Shown: positions 1 through 8,869 of the stretch, piece after piece | How positions within the stretch are numbered: position 1 is the stretch's first letter | Layout: each line of letters begins with the position of its first letter | Assembly (NCBI RefSeq): GCF_003386165.1 | Contig: NZ_QRDV01000007.1 | Span: forward strand, 1-64,000 | Origin: Winogradskyella eximia | GTDB lineage: Bacteria > Bacteroidota > Bacteroidia > Flavobacteriales > Flavobacteriaceae | Direction of reading: 5' to 3' | DNA length: 64,000 nucleotides | The notes under the pieces: generated by a model | The model's database searches: none | Told to the model about the DNA's origin: nothing | The model's input: only the letters and a program-made list of their open reading frames with translations | Position numbers and translations under genes: made by a program

Positions 1-30
1 AACGCAACTAAATGTTTTTGTTTCGGGGTG

Positions 31-60
31 CAAATATAAAACCCTTTTCTTATCCCACAA
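31..60 (-). promoter_or_regulatory. Leftward promoter at the window edge
   Basis: Read on the minus strand, TTG (60-58) is followed after 19 bases by TATATTTG (38-31), a full match to the Bacteroidota promoter pattern. The next bases are GCACCCCG, nearly the same as after the tRNA-Lys promoter at 23585 (GCACCCTCG). It would drive a gene lying to the left of the window, on the minus strand and divergent from thrS. That gene cannot be seen; the shared bases hint at a stable RNA or a highly expressed gene. Confidence 0.65.
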
Positions 61-348
61 CACCTTTTTTACTTTTATTTTAATCTTTTTTGTAAAACCT
101 TAATTCCGTGAGATTTAACAACCTTAAAAAGACATTGTTTTATTCTACCTCTAGCCTATACTAGATTTTAATACGGAAAATGCTTTTTAATTACACCATA
201 CCTCTCTAAGTTATATCTGCATTAGTGGTAGTAGCGGCATCCTTTTTTCTATATCTATACATTATGATATAATAAAGACATAGTATATAAGATAACATAT
301 TCTCCCCTTAAGTGAACTTAATAAAAAAAGATATAGTGGATGACACGA

Positions 349-375
349 CGCTTTTGCTTATAAAAAGCAAAAGCG
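349..375. other. 11-bp perfect inverted repeat upstream of thrS
   Basis: CGCTTTTGCTT (349-359) and AAGCAAAAGCG (365-375) form a perfect 11-bp stem around the loop ATAAA. No run of T follows on either strand, so it is not a normal terminator. It lies about 45 bases upstream of the thrS promoter and so is not in the thrS leader. Role unknown. The rest of the 1-473 gap shows no ORF of note. Confidence 0.5.
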
Positions 376-417
376 GAATGCCCTAAAATGACAATACAAT
401 ATTTATAGAAACTTCAC

Positions 418-448
418 TTTGTCTATTCCTTATATAGGTATATCTTTG
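418..448 (+). promoter_or_regulatory. thrS operon promoter
   Basis: TTTG (418-421) and TATCTTTG (441-448) are separated by 19 bases, matching the TTG-N19-TAnnTTTG pattern of the Bacteroidota housekeeping sigma factor. The thrS ATG follows 26 bases after the -7 element, leaving a short leader with no room for a T-box or E. coli-like operator. Confidence 0.7.
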
Positions 449-473
449 TAGGCTAAAATTTATACTATATATA

Positions 474-2417
474 ATGATACAAATTACTCTACCAGATGGT
501 TCGGTTAGATCTTTTGAAAAAGATGTAACTCCTTATGAAGTGGCTGTAGACATTAGCGCAGGATTTGCCCGTAATGTTATTTCAGCAAAATTCAATGATA
601 CAGTTGTTGAAACCACCACTCCACTAACCACTGATGGTAGTCTTACCTTATATACTTTTAAAGATGATGCAGGAAAAAAAGCTTTTTGGCATTCTTCTGC
701 CCATGTGTTGGCACAAGCTTTAGAAGAATTATACCCAAATGTAAAGTTATGGGTTGGCCCAGCTATTGATAATGGTTTTTATTATGATGTTGATTTAGGT
801 GAAGAAGGCACTATTTCTGAAAAGGATTTTAAATCTATAGAAAATAAAATGATAGAAATAGCTAGAGGTAAACACGACTTTAAAATGCGTGATGTTTCTA
901 AAGCTGAAGCCTTATCATATTACAAAGGAAAGAATGACTACAAAGTTGATTTAATAGAAAACCTTGAAGACGGTACGATTAGTTTCTGTGATCACTCTAC
1001 TTTTACCGATCTTTGTCGTGGTGGCCATATACCAAATACAGGTATTATAAAAGCAGTTAAAATTTTAAGTGTTGCTGGAGCTTATTATAAAGGTGACGAA
1101 AAAAACAAACAATTAACTAGAGTTTATGGTATTTCATTCCCTAAACAAAAAGACCTAACAGAATATCTTCATCTTTTAGAAGAAGCTAAAAAAAGAGATC
1201 ATAGAAAACTAGGAAAAGAACTTGAGCTTTTTACCTTTTCTCAAAAAGTAGGTCAAGGTTTACCTCTTTGGTTGCCAAAAGGTGCTGCGTTACGTGAACG
1301 TTTAGAGAATTTTTTAAAGGCTGCACAAAAGAAAGCCGGATACGAAATGGTAGTAACTCCACACATTGGAAGTAAAGAGTTATATGTTACTTCTGGTCAC
1401 TATGCTAAATATGGAGAGGATAGTTTTCAACCCATAACTACACCTGCAGAAGGAGAGGAGTTTTTATTAAAACCTATGAACTGTCCTCATCATTGTGAAA
1501 TATATAACAGTAAACCGTTTTCTTATAAAGAGCTACCTAAACGTTTTGCTGAATTTGGTACTGTATATAGATATGAACAAAGTGGAGAACTACATGGATT
1601 AACAAGAGTAAGAGGTTTTACACAAGATGATGCCCATATTTTTTGTACACCTGACCAATTAGACAAAGAATTTAAGGATGTTATAGACTTAGTGCTTTAT
1701 GTTTTTGGATCTTTAGGATTTGAGAATTTTACAGCACAAGTTTCATTAAGAGATCCTGAAAATCCGGATAAGTATATTGGAAGCGATGAAAATTGGGAAA
1801 AAGCAGAAAAGGCTATTTTAGACGCAGCTAAAGATAAAAACTTAAACTATGTCGTTGAAACTGGAGAAGCTGCATTTTATGGTCCAAAATTAGATTTCAT
1901 GGTAAAAGATGCGCTTGGAAGACAATGGCAACTTGGAACTATTCAGGTGGATTATAACTTACCTGAACGTTTTGATCTGACTTACAAAGGTAGTGATAAC
2001 GAGATGCATAGACCAGTTATGATTCATCGTGCACCTTTTGGGAGCATGGAACGTTTTATAGCAATATTATTAGAACACACAGGTGGAAACTTCCCGCTTT
2101 GGTTAATGCCAGAGCAAGCAATTATTCTCTCAATAAGTGAGAAATATGAAAAATACGCCGAAAAAGTTTTAAATGTGCTAGAAAATGACGAAATTCGCGC
2201 CCTTACAGACAATAGAAATGAAACTGTGGGTAAGAAAATTCGCGAAGCTGAAATGCAAAAGTTTCCGTTTATGATTATTGTCGGTGAGCAAGAAGAAAAG
2301 GATAATACAATAACTGTACGCGAACATGGTGGTGAAGACCTAGGTACAATTAAAGTAGAAGACTTTGTGAAAATCGTAAATGATAGAATAAGTAAAAGTT
2401 TAAAGACTTTTAAATAA
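474..2417 (+). CDS. thrS: Threonine--tRNA ligase
   Basis: Charges tRNA-Thr with threonine in the cytoplasm. The 647 residues match the usual family length. Order: TGS domain (about 1-60), the editing/SAD domain (about 65-230), the class II catalytic core (about 245-540), then the C-terminal anticodon-binding domain. The three zinc ligands are present: C337 in MNCPHH, H388 in DDAHIF and H518 in MIHRAPFGS. It is the first gene of thrS-infC-rpmI-rplT, a widely conserved order, and the infC reading frame opens just after its stop codon. The start at 474 fits the promoter at 418-448. Confidence 0.97.
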   Translation: MIQITLPDGSVRSFEKDVTPYEVAVDISAGFARNVISAKFNDTVVETTTPLTTDGSLTLYTFKDDAGKKAFWHSSAHVLAQALEELYPNVKLWVGPAIDNGFYYDVDLGEEGTISEKDFKSIENKMIEIARGKHDFKMRDVSKAEALSYYKGKNDYKVDLIENLEDGTISFCDHSTFTDLCRGGHIPNTGIIKAVKILSVAGAYYKGDEKNKQLTRVYGISFPKQKDLTEYLHLLEEAKKRDHRKLGKELELFTFSQKVGQGLPLWLPKGAALRERLENFLKAAQKKAGYEMVVTPHIGSKELYVTSGHYAKYGEDSFQPITTPAEGEEFLLKPMNCPHHCEIYNSKPFSYKELPKRFAEFGTVYRYEQSGELHGLTRVRGFTQDDAHIFCTPDQLDKEFKDVIDLVLYVFGSLGFENFTAQVSLRDPENPDKYIGSDENWEKAEKAILDAAKDKNLNYVVETGEAAFYGPKLDFMVKDALGRQWQLGTIQVDYNLPERFDLTYKGSDNEMHRPVMIHRAPFGSMERFIAILLEHTGGNFPLWLMPEQAIILSISEKYEKYAEKVLNVLENDEIRALTDNRNETVGKKIREAEMQKFPFMIIVGEQEEKDNTITVREHGGEDLGTIKVEDFVKIVNDRISKSLKTFK

Positions 2418-2452
2418 GATAAAAATTAAGTTTAATTTAAATTACAGAAGCC

Positions 2453-3007
2453 ATAGCAATACGTAGAAACAGAAAGAATTATACAAGACGTGTATCTCAA
2501 GAAGATAAACACCGTATAAATTCTAAAATCAGATCTGAAGAAGTAAGACTTGTCGGAGATAATGTCGAAATAGGTGTTTATCCTGTTAAACAAGCTTTAT
2601 CCATTGCCGATGAACAAGGTTTAGATCTTGTAGAGATATCGCCAAATGCGACGCCTCCTGTTTGTAAAGTTATGGATTATAAAAAATTCCTTTACGAACA
2701 GAAGAAAAGAGAAAAAGTGTTAAAATCTAAAGCAACTAAAGTAGTTGTTAAAGAAATTCGTTTCGGTCCTCAAACAGATGATCACGATTACGAATTTAAA
2801 AAGAAACACGCTGAAAAATTCTTACAAGACGGAGCGAAGTTAAAAGCTTTCGTATTCTTTAAAGGAAGATCCATTGTATTTAAAGAACAAGGTCAAATTT
2901 TATTATTAAAATTAGCCCAAGATCTTGAAGAATATGGAAAGGTAGAACAAATGCCTAAACTTGAAGGAAAGCGAATGATTATGTTCATCGCACCTAAGAA
3001 GAAGTAA
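2453..3007 (+). CDS. infC: Translation initiation factor IF-3, non-canonical start codon
   Basis: IF-3 binds the 30S subunit and proofreads initiation. The frame carries the whole family, from the N-terminal AIRRNRK segment through [13 protein letters not shown] to the C-terminal [10 protein letters not shown]. An in-frame TAA at 2438-2440 closes the frame upstream, and between it and the conserved N-terminus there is no ATG, GTG or TTG. The only candidates are ATA at 2453 (184 residues, chosen because related proteins begin MAIRR, from memory) and ATT at 2441 (188 residues). The first ATG is at 2672, far inside the protein, after the linker. Rare starts in infC (AUU in E. coli) let IF-3 repress its own translation. 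The same logic is likely here, but the choice between ATA and ATT is inference. Confidence 0.9.
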   Translation: MAIRRNRKNYTRRVSQEDKHRINSKIRSEEVRLVGDNVEIGVYPVKQALSIADEQGLDLVEISPNATPPVCKVMDYKKFLYEQKKREKVLKSKATKVVVKEIRFGPQTDDHDYEFKKKHAEKFLQDGAKLKAFVFFKGRSIVFKEQGQILLLKLAQDLEEYGKVEQMPKLEGKRMIMFIAPKKK

Positions 3008-3067
3008 TACAATGCTGATATTCAGCAAGAAGATAATAAGCGAAACGTAAATTTAAAAGAGGAGAAA

Positions 3068-3265
3068 ATGCCTAAAATGAAAACAAAATCGAGTGCTAAG
3101 AAACGTTTCAAACTAACTGGCACTGGTAAGATTAAAAGAAAGCACGCTTTTAAGAGTCACATATTGACTAAAAAATCTAAAAAGCGTAAGCTTGCATTAA
3201 CTCATGATGCTTTAGTACATAAAGCAGATGAGAACAATATTAAAACAATGTTACGTTTAAAGTAA
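3068..3265 (+). CDS. rpmI: Large ribosomal subunit protein bL35
   Basis: A 65-residue, highly basic protein starting [20 protein letters not shown], the typical bL35 opening, and of normal length. A GAGGAG sequence lies 4 bases before the ATG, unusual in a phylum where Shine-Dalgarno motifs are mostly absent. The 60-base gap after infC contains a small hairpin (TGCTGA/TCAGCA at 3013-3027). It belongs to the thrS-infC-rpmI-rplT operon. Confidence 0.97.
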   Translation: MPKMKTKSSAKKRFKLTGTGKIKRKHAFKSHILTKKSKKRKLALTHDALVHKADENNIKTMLRLK

Positions 3266-3269
3266 TACG

Positions 3270-3341
3270 GTTTTAATCGGTTAAAACAATTTATAAACCC
3301 TGGAGTTAGGCAAAACAATTTAGCAAGTGTCAATTATTGAC
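3270..3341 (+). promoter_or_regulatory. Two hairpins between rpmI and rplT
   Basis: GTTTTAA-TCGG-TTAAAAC (3270-3287) is a perfect 7-bp stem, and GTCAAT-T-ATTGAC (3329-3341) is a perfect 6-bp palindrome. Both lie in the 105-base gap before rplT and neither has a following U run. In other bacteria L20 represses its own operon by binding RNA upstream. These could be part of such a leader, but no L20-site likeness was established. Confidence 0.35.
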
Positions 3342-3370
3342 CGCCTACTACAAAAAAACAATTAAAAGAA

Positions 3371-3715
3371 ATGCCAAGATCAGTAAATTCAGTTGCAAAA
3401 AGAGCCAGAAGAAAAAAGGTTCTTAAGCAAGCAAAAGGTTACTTCGGAAGACGTAAAAACGTTTGGACAGTAGCAAAGAATGCGGTTGACAAAGCGATGC
3501 AATATTCGTATAGAGACCGTAGAAATAAAAAGAGAACATTCCGTTCGTTATGGATTATGCGTATAAACGCAGGTGCAAGACAGCATGGAATGAGCTATTC
3601 AAAATTTATGGGAGGATTAAAAGCTAACAATATTGAGTTAAACCGTAAGGTACTTGCAGATTTAGCAATGAATCACCCAGAAGCTTTTGAAGCTATCATA
3701 AACAAAGTTAAGTAA
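3371..3715 (+). CDS. rplT: Large ribosomal subunit protein bL20
   Basis: A 114-residue bL20, which binds 23S rRNA early in 50S assembly. It starts [20 protein letters not shown] and contains the family signatures [10 protein letters not shown] and [18 protein letters not shown]. Length is standard. Last gene of the operon, closed by the terminator at 3752-3786. Confidence 0.97.
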   Translation: MPRSVNSVAKRARRKKVLKQAKGYFGRRKNVWTVAKNAVDKAMQYSYRDRRNKKRTFRSLWIMRINAGARQHGMSYSKFMGGLKANNIELNRKVLADLAMNHPEAFEAIINKVK

Positions 3716-3751
3716 GGCTTTTAGCCAAATTAATAACAACATTTCGCTTAT

Positions 3752-3786
3752 AAAATCCGGTTCATTAATTTGAATCGGATTTTTTA
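3752..3786 (+). terminator. Terminator of the thrS-rplT operon
   Basis: AATCCGGTTCA and TGAATCGGATT form a stem of about 11 bp with one G-U pair around TTAATT, followed by a T run. It starts 37 bases after the rplT stop. Confidence 0.85.
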
Positions 3787-3880
3787 TGTTTAATAAAAAA
3801 ACTAAACCGTTTACATAAGCACCTGTAAATACAAAGTTCCATTTTTATTTTTAACTTACACTTCAAATAAAACAAATTCC

Positions 3881-6800
3881 ATGAAGCGTATTCAACTCAT
3901 CGTAACCCTCATTCTACTTGTTACTTTTAACTCTAATAGTCAAGAAAAAGATAAAGCCAAACCTTGGGATGTCTCTAATCCCATAGGTGATTGGAATTTT
4001 AAAAACCTCAAACTATCAACTGACGAAGGTACTTGGATGAATCTCGATGTAAGTCCTGATGGAACATCTATTGTTTTTGATTTACTAGGCGATATCTACA
4101 TCATGGACAGCAATGGTGGTAAAGCGAAAATACTAAGAGAAGGTTTGCCCTTTGAAATTCAACCACGATTTAGTCCTGATGGTAAACACATTTCATTTAC
4201 TAGTGATGCTGGTGGTGGTGACAATATATGGGTCATGAATACTGACGGTTCTGATGTCAAGCAAGTCACAAAAGAAAATTTTAGATTATTAAACAATGCT
4301 ATTTGGACACCAGATGGCGATTATCTTATTGCCCGAAAGCATTTTACCTCTGGTCGCTCTTTAGGAGCTGGCGAACTATGGCTATATCATAAAACTGGTG
4401 GTAGCGGTTTACAGCTTACTAAAAAAAAGAATGATCAGCAGGATGTGAACGAACCGACTATATCACCAGATGGAAAGTATTTATACTACAGTGAAGATGT
4501 TTATCCTGGAGGTGTTTTTCAATACAACAAAGACCCAAACAGTCAAATTTATGTGATCAATCGCTACGAGATAAAAACTGGTAAAACTACAAGAATCACC
4601 GGAGGTCCAGGTGGTGCGGCACGTCCTCAAATTTCTAGAGACGGAACAAAACTAGCTTTTGTAAAACGTATTCGAACTAAAACTGTTTTATACATTCACG
4701 ATTTGGAAACAGGAGAAGAATGGCCTGTTTATGACCAACTTAATAAAGACCAACAAGAAGCTTGGGCTATTTTTGGAGTGTACACCAACTTCAATTGGAT
4801 GCCTAATAATGAAGACATCGTAATTTGGTCTGGCGGAAAAATTAATAAAATCAATATCAATTCGCTTAACGTATCCGACATTCCGTTTGAAGCTAATGCA
4901 ACTATTAAGATTGCTAAAGCGGTTGAATTTGATACTCCTGTAGCACCTGATACCTTTGACGCTAAAGTGATTCGTCATGCGACCACGTCTCCTGATGGAA
5001 AATCAATTGTCTTTAATGCTCTTGGATATTTACACATCCAAAAAATACCGAATGGAAAAGCGACACGTTTAACTACGGGAACTGATTTTGAATTTGAACC
5101 GACCTTCTCACCTGATGGAAATACCATTACTTATGTGACTTGGAATGATCAAAACCTAGGTGCTATTTATTCAATTCCTTCAACTGGTGGTACTGCTACA
5201 AAACTGACTTCAAAAAAAGGCATTTATAGAAATCCGTCGTATTCACATAAAGGTAAACATATTGTCTACAGAAAAGAAGGAGGAAACAACGAACAAGGTC
5301 GAACGTTTTCAAAAAAGCCAGGTTTGTATTTAATGAATAGTGATGGGACAAACACCAAATTTGTAAACAAAGAAGGAGATTTCCCAATGTTTAATGCTGA
5401 TGATACACGAATTTTTCACCAAAATGGCGGACAATTTTTTGGGGCTTTAACTAAAGAATTAAAAAGTGTTGATCTTAATGGTTTTGACGAACGCACACTC
5501 GTAAAATCAAAACATGGTAATATTTTGGTACCAAGTCCTGATAGCAACTGGATTGCTTTTGTTCATTTACATAAAGTGTATTTAGCACCAATGCCTAAGT
5601 CTGGACATACTTTAGACTTAACTGATAAAAGTAAATATGTTCCAATTACGCAACTTTCAAAAGATGCAGGTATCAATTTACATTGGTCTAAAGACAGCAA
5701 AACATTGCATTGGACATTAGGCAATCAATATTTTTCAGCTAAAGCTTCCGAAGATGCTAAACTTGTTGAAAAAGGTATAAAAATAAATTTAGAAGCTAAA
5801 ACCGATAAACCTTCAGGAAGAATTTTTTTAAAAGGAGCACGACTGATTACTATGGAAGGTGATGAAGTCATAGAAAATGGCACCATCGTTATTAATGAGA
5901 ATATAATTGAATCTATTGGAAATACTTCAGACATCACAATTCCTTCCGATGCAAAAGTCTATGATGTTTCAGGAAAAACAATAATGCCAGGCATGGTAGA
6001 TGCTCATGCACATATAGGTGGCTTTAGATATGGATTAACCACACAAAAACACTGGCAATTTTACGCCAATTTAGCTTATGGTGTGACGACGTCTCATGAT
6101 CCATCTGCGCATTCCGAAACTATTTTTGCGCTTTCAGAATTACAAAAAACTGGAGAACTTGTTGGACCACGCCTCTACTCTACAGGATTTATTCTTTATG
6201 GAGCTGATGGAGATTTTAAAGCAGTAATAAACAATCTTGAAGATGCGCGTTCATCTATTAGAAGAACCAAAGCTTTCGGTGCCTTATCGGTTAAAAGTTA
6301 TAATCAACCAAGACGAGAGCAGCGACAACAAGTATTACAAGCCGCTAGAGAGGAAGGTATTTTTGTTGTTCCAGAAGGAGGCTCAACATTTTACCACAAT
6401 ATAACCATGGTAATGGATGGCCATACTGGTGTAGAACACAATATTCCTGTGGCACCTGTTTATAAAGATGTTTTAGAACTTTGGGGAAATAGTAATGTGG
6501 GTTATACACCAACACTTATTGTAAATTATGGAGGTATGAATAGTGAAGTCTATTGGTACCAAAAAACTAATGTTTGGGAAAATGAAAAGCTTTTAAAGTA
6601 TACTCCAAGAGGCATTATCGATTCACGTTCTAGACATCGTGTTATGGTTCCGGATGAAGAATATGAGAACGGACATATTTTGGTTTCTAAAACCACTAAA
6701 GCACTTAGTGATGCAGGCGTAAAAGTCAACCTTGGTGCACATGGTCAGTTACAAGGTCTTGGAGCGCACTGGGAATTATGGTCACTTCAACAAGGAGGCA

Positions 6801-7138
6801 TGGCCAATCATGACGTCTTAAAAGCTGCCACTATAAATGGAGCTAATTATATAGGTGCAGGTAATGATATTGGTTCGCTGAAAAAAGGAAAATTAGCCGA
6901 TTTGATAGTAATGGATAAAAATCCTTTAGAAGACATTAGAAATTCTGAAAGTATTATTTACACCATGATTAATGGTCGATTATACGATACTGAAACCATG
7001 AATGAACTTGGAAATCACCCAAAGGAACGTACCAAATTCTACTGGGAAAATAATAAATATAACCAAGCGTTTCCGTGGCATGAGGAATCTCAAAGTTTTA
7101 CTCGAGAAACCTGCGGTTGCCATGTAGGCGCTCACTAA
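3881..7138 (+). CDS. Secreted beta-propeller/amidohydrolase fusion protein
   Basis: A 1085-residue exported protein. Residues 1-21 form a signal peptide ending near SNSQ. Residues about 45-600 hold repeated TolB/PD40-type propeller blades (SPDGTSIVF, SPDGKHISF, SPDGKYLYY, SPDGNTITY). From about 655 there is an amidohydrolase domain: the GKTIMPGMVDAHAHIGG strand gives the metal pair H709-x-H711, and the end has the family's GSLKKGKLADLIVMDKNP segment. Such enzymes hydrolyse cyclic amides or dipeptides (imidazolonepropionase and prolidase relatives); the substrate cannot be told. The last residues, C1078-G-C-H-V-G-A-H1085, are an unusual possible metal site. It is a single gene with its own terminator. 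Periplasmic or surface location is inferred from the signal peptide; no T9SS tail is present. Confidence 0.85.
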   Translation: MKRIQLIVTLILLVTFNSNSQEKDKAKPWDVSNPIGDWNFKNLKLSTDEGTWMNLDVSPDGTSIVFDLLGDIYIMDSNGGKAKILREGLPFEIQPRFSPDGKHISFTSDAGGGDNIWVMNTDGSDVKQVTKENFRLLNNAIWTPDGDYLIARKHFTSGRSLGAGELWLYHKTGGSGLQLTKKKNDQQDVNEPTISPDGKYLYYSEDVYPGGVFQYNKDPNSQIYVINRYEIKTGKTTRITGGPGGAARPQISRDGTKLAFVKRIRTKTVLYIHDLETGEEWPVYDQLNKDQQEAWAIFGVYTNFNWMPNNEDIVIWSGGKINKININSLNVSDIPFEANATIKIAKAVEFDTPVAPDTFDAKVIRHATTSPDGKSIVFNALGYLHIQKIPNGKATRLTTGTDFEFEPTFSPDGNTITYVTWNDQNLGAIYSIPSTGGTATKLTSKKGIYRNPSYSHKGKHIVYRKEGGNNEQGRTFSKKPGLYLMNSDGTNTKFVNKEGDFPMFNADDTRIFHQNGGQFFGALTKELKSVDLNGFDERTLVKSKHGNILVPSPDSNWIAFVHLHKVYLAPMPKSGHTLDLTDKSKYVPITQLSKDAGINLHWSKDSKTLHWTLGNQYFSAKASEDAKLVEKGIKINLEAKTDKPSGRIFLKGARLITMEGDEVIENGTIVINENIIESIGNTSDITIPSDAKVYDVSGKTIMPGMVDAHAHIGGFRYGLTTQKHWQFYANLAYGVTTSHDPSAHSETIFALSELQKTGELVGPRLYSTGFILYGADGDFKAVINNLEDARSSIRRTKAFGALSVKSYNQPRREQRQQVLQAAREEGIFVVPEGGSTFYHNITMVMDGHTGVEHNIPVAPVYKDVLELWGNSNVGYTPTLIVNYGGMNSEVYWYQKTNVWENEKLLKYTPRGIIDSRSRHRVMVPDEEYENGHILVSKTTKALSDAGVKVNLGAHGQLQGLGAHWELWSLQQGGMANHDVLKAATINGANYIGAGNDIGSLKKGKLADLIVMDKNPLEDIRNSESIIYTMINGRLYDTETMNELGNHPKERTKFYWENNKYNQAFPWHEESQSFTRETCGCHVGAH

Positions 7139-7143
7139 AAATA

Positions 7144-7176
7144 AAAACCGATTCATAATGGAATCGGTTTTTTATT
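7144..7176 (+). terminator. Terminator after the amidohydrolase
   Basis: AACCGATTC and GAATCGGTT form a 9-bp stem around ATAATG, followed by a T run; it begins a few bases after the stop at 7138. Confidence 0.85.
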
Positions 7177-7211
7177 TTACTTAATTTGAATAAAATTTTT
7201 AATAATACAAT

Positions 7212-8015
7212 ATGAAGGACGTTAAAATGGTAGTTACAGATATGGATGGTACCTTACTAAACTCTAATCACGATGTGAGTTCCAAATTCTTTGAGCTATT
7301 TAAAGACCTAAAACAACAAAATATTCAATTTGTTGCCGCAAGTGGACGGCCTTATTATAGCATTGTAAAAAAACTTCAACCTATAAAAAATGATATTATA
7401 ATCATTGCAGAAAATGGTGGTTTAGTTATTCAAAATGAAAACGTACTGCTTTCTAATCAGCTAAATCCAAATAGAGTATTAGAACTTTATACCTTGGTTT
7501 CAACGATTCCAGACACCTACCCTATTTTCTGTACGCAACATCAAGCATTCATTCTTAGAGCTTCAGATGATTTGGTAAAGACGTTTTCTGAATATTACTC
7601 AGATTATACCATTATTGATTCCTTTGAAGACATCACAGATGATGTCATTAAAATAGCTTTGTATCACACCACAAATTCTGAAAAACATATATTTCCCTTT
7701 GTGAAACACCTAAAACCAGAACTCAATGTTGTGGTTTCTGGAAATCATTGGGTCGATATTTCTGAAGCGATTACTAATAAAGGAAATGCGCTAAGCTTTC
7801 TACAAAAACAACTCAACATTAGTCCTTCTGAAACTATGGTCTTTGGAGATTATAATAATGATTTAGAAATGTTGACATGCGCCAAATATAGTTACTCAAT
7901 GGCAAATGCACATCCTAATGTTAAAAATCTGGCTAATTTTGAAACAGAATCTAATGATAATAATGGTGTAGAATTGGTTTTAGAACAACTAATTACCGAA
8001 AGCCGTAAGCACTAA
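7212..8015 (+). CDS. Cof-type HAD-superfamily phosphatase
   Basis: A 267-residue cytoplasmic hydrolase of the HAD superfamily, class IIB cap (Cof/YidA group), which typically dephosphorylates sugar phosphates or related metabolites. All four motifs are present: D10-M-D12-G-T, S44 in AASGRP, K190 in TNKGNA, and D213-YNN-D217. Length is typical. Its last 27 bases overlap the 3' end of the opposing yjbQ-like gene. The substrate cannot be predicted from sequence. Confidence 0.85.
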   Translation: MKDVKMVVTDMDGTLLNSNHDVSSKFFELFKDLKQQNIQFVAASGRPYYSIVKKLQPIKNDIIIIAENGGLVIQNENVLLSNQLNPNRVLELYTLVSTIPDTYPIFCTQHQAFILRASDDLVKTFSEYYSDYTIIDSFEDITDDVIKIALYHTTNSEKHIFPFVKHLKPELNVVVSGNHWVDISEAITNKGNALSFLQKQLNISPSETMVFGDYNNDLEMLTCAKYSYSMANAHPNVKNLANFETESNDNNGVELVLEQLITESRKH

Positions 8016-8411
8016 TTGCCTACCGCCTGCTCTATTTCTATGCTCACAGAGATAAATACCTTGCCAAATCCCGAGATTTAATTGACCATTTGTGATAGGA
8101 ATTTGAATAGAAGTTCCCATTAATGATGCTTTTATATGTGCAGGCATATCATCAGAACCTTCATAAGTATGTTGATAATAAGCCTGATTTTCTGGAACCA
8201 TTTTATTTATGTGGCTTTCAAAATCTATCCTAACCGTTGGATCTGCATTCTCATTTATAGTTAAACTCGCAGATGTATGTTTAATAAACACTTGTAATTG
8301 CCCTACATTAATTTGGTTTAACTCTGGAAGCGCAAGTAAAATATCTGAAGTAATCAGATGGAAACCTCGTGAAAACGCTTGTAGTTTTATCTCTTTTTGA
8401 AAAAAAATCAT
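7989..8411 (-). CDS. YjbQ family protein (UPF0047)
   Basis: A 140-residue cytoplasmic protein with the YjbQ family signatures: FIKHTSASLTINENADP, then the HTYEGSDDMPAHIKASLMG segment, and GIWQGIYLCEHR near the end. The family forms a trimeric beta-sandwich; members show weak thiamin phosphate synthase activity in vitro, and the cellular role is unsettled. Its 3' end overlaps that of the HAD gene by 27 bases. The EF-hand gene lies just upstream on the same strand, with 17 bases between them, so the two are probably co-transcribed. Confidence 0.88.
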   Translation of the reverse strand: MIFFQKEIKLQAFSRGFHLITSDILLALPELNQINVGQLQVFIKHTSASLTINENADPTVRIDFESHINKMVPENQAYYQHTYEGSDDMPAHIKASLMGTSIQIPITNGQLNLGIWQGIYLCEHRNRAGGRQLVLTAFGN

Positions 8412-8428
8412 ATGGCTATAACATTTTT

Positions 8429-8707
8429 TTATTTAGATTCCTCTGTAATTTCATCAATAGCAGATTTAAATTCTTTCCAACTGATAAGGTCATCACCATC
8501 TTTATCGTAGCCTTCGATTAATTTTGAAGAGACCATACCACGAATAAATCCGGTAATTTCAGCATCCTTTAATAGTTTTACGATTTCAGCTTTATTGAGT
8601 TTACCATCACCATCCTTATCAAAAAAAGCAAAAGCATCTTCAGGGGTTTCAAAGTGATTAGTAATTAAGATTTGAATTTTGTGGAGTATGGTTTCTTTTG
8701 ATAACAT
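8429..8707 (-). CDS. Small EF-hand calcium-binding protein
   Basis: A 92-residue protein with two EF-hands. Loop 1 is D30-x-D32-x-D34-G-x-x-N38-x-x-E41 and loop 2 is D68-x-D70-x-D72-x-x-x-S76-x-x-E79, so every calcium-coordinating position is filled. There is no signal peptide, so it appears to be cytoplasmic, where a calcium buffer or sensor is unusual for bacteria. It is followed 17 bases later by the YjbQ gene. A partner is not evident. Confidence 0.8.
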   Translation of the reverse strand: MLSKETILHKIQILITNHFETPEDAFAFFDKDGDGKLNKAEIVKLLKDAEITGFIRGMVSSKLIEGYDKDGDDLISWKEFKSAIDEITEESK

Positions 8708-8756
8708 TTGTTTTGAGAGTTTTATTAAATAAGTAATACTACACGTTTAAGTTAAT

Positions 8757-8786
8757 AAAAAAAGGTCACTTTAAAGCGACCTTATA
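8757..8786 (-). terminator. Terminator of the 8870-10135 gene
   Basis: On the minus strand AAGGTC...GACCTT form a 6-bp stem, extended past a mismatch by one pair, followed by a run of T. It lies about 85 bases beyond the stop at 8870. Confidence 0.75.
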
Positions 8787-8869
8787 GTTAATGATTATAG
8801 TTCTAACGTTTTGATTATCCTTATTAAAATTAAAAGTATTTAATATTGATTCACTAAATAAATTTTATA

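Noticed and set aside
349..375. Hairpin at 349-375 as a terminator
   Set aside because: No T run on either strand.
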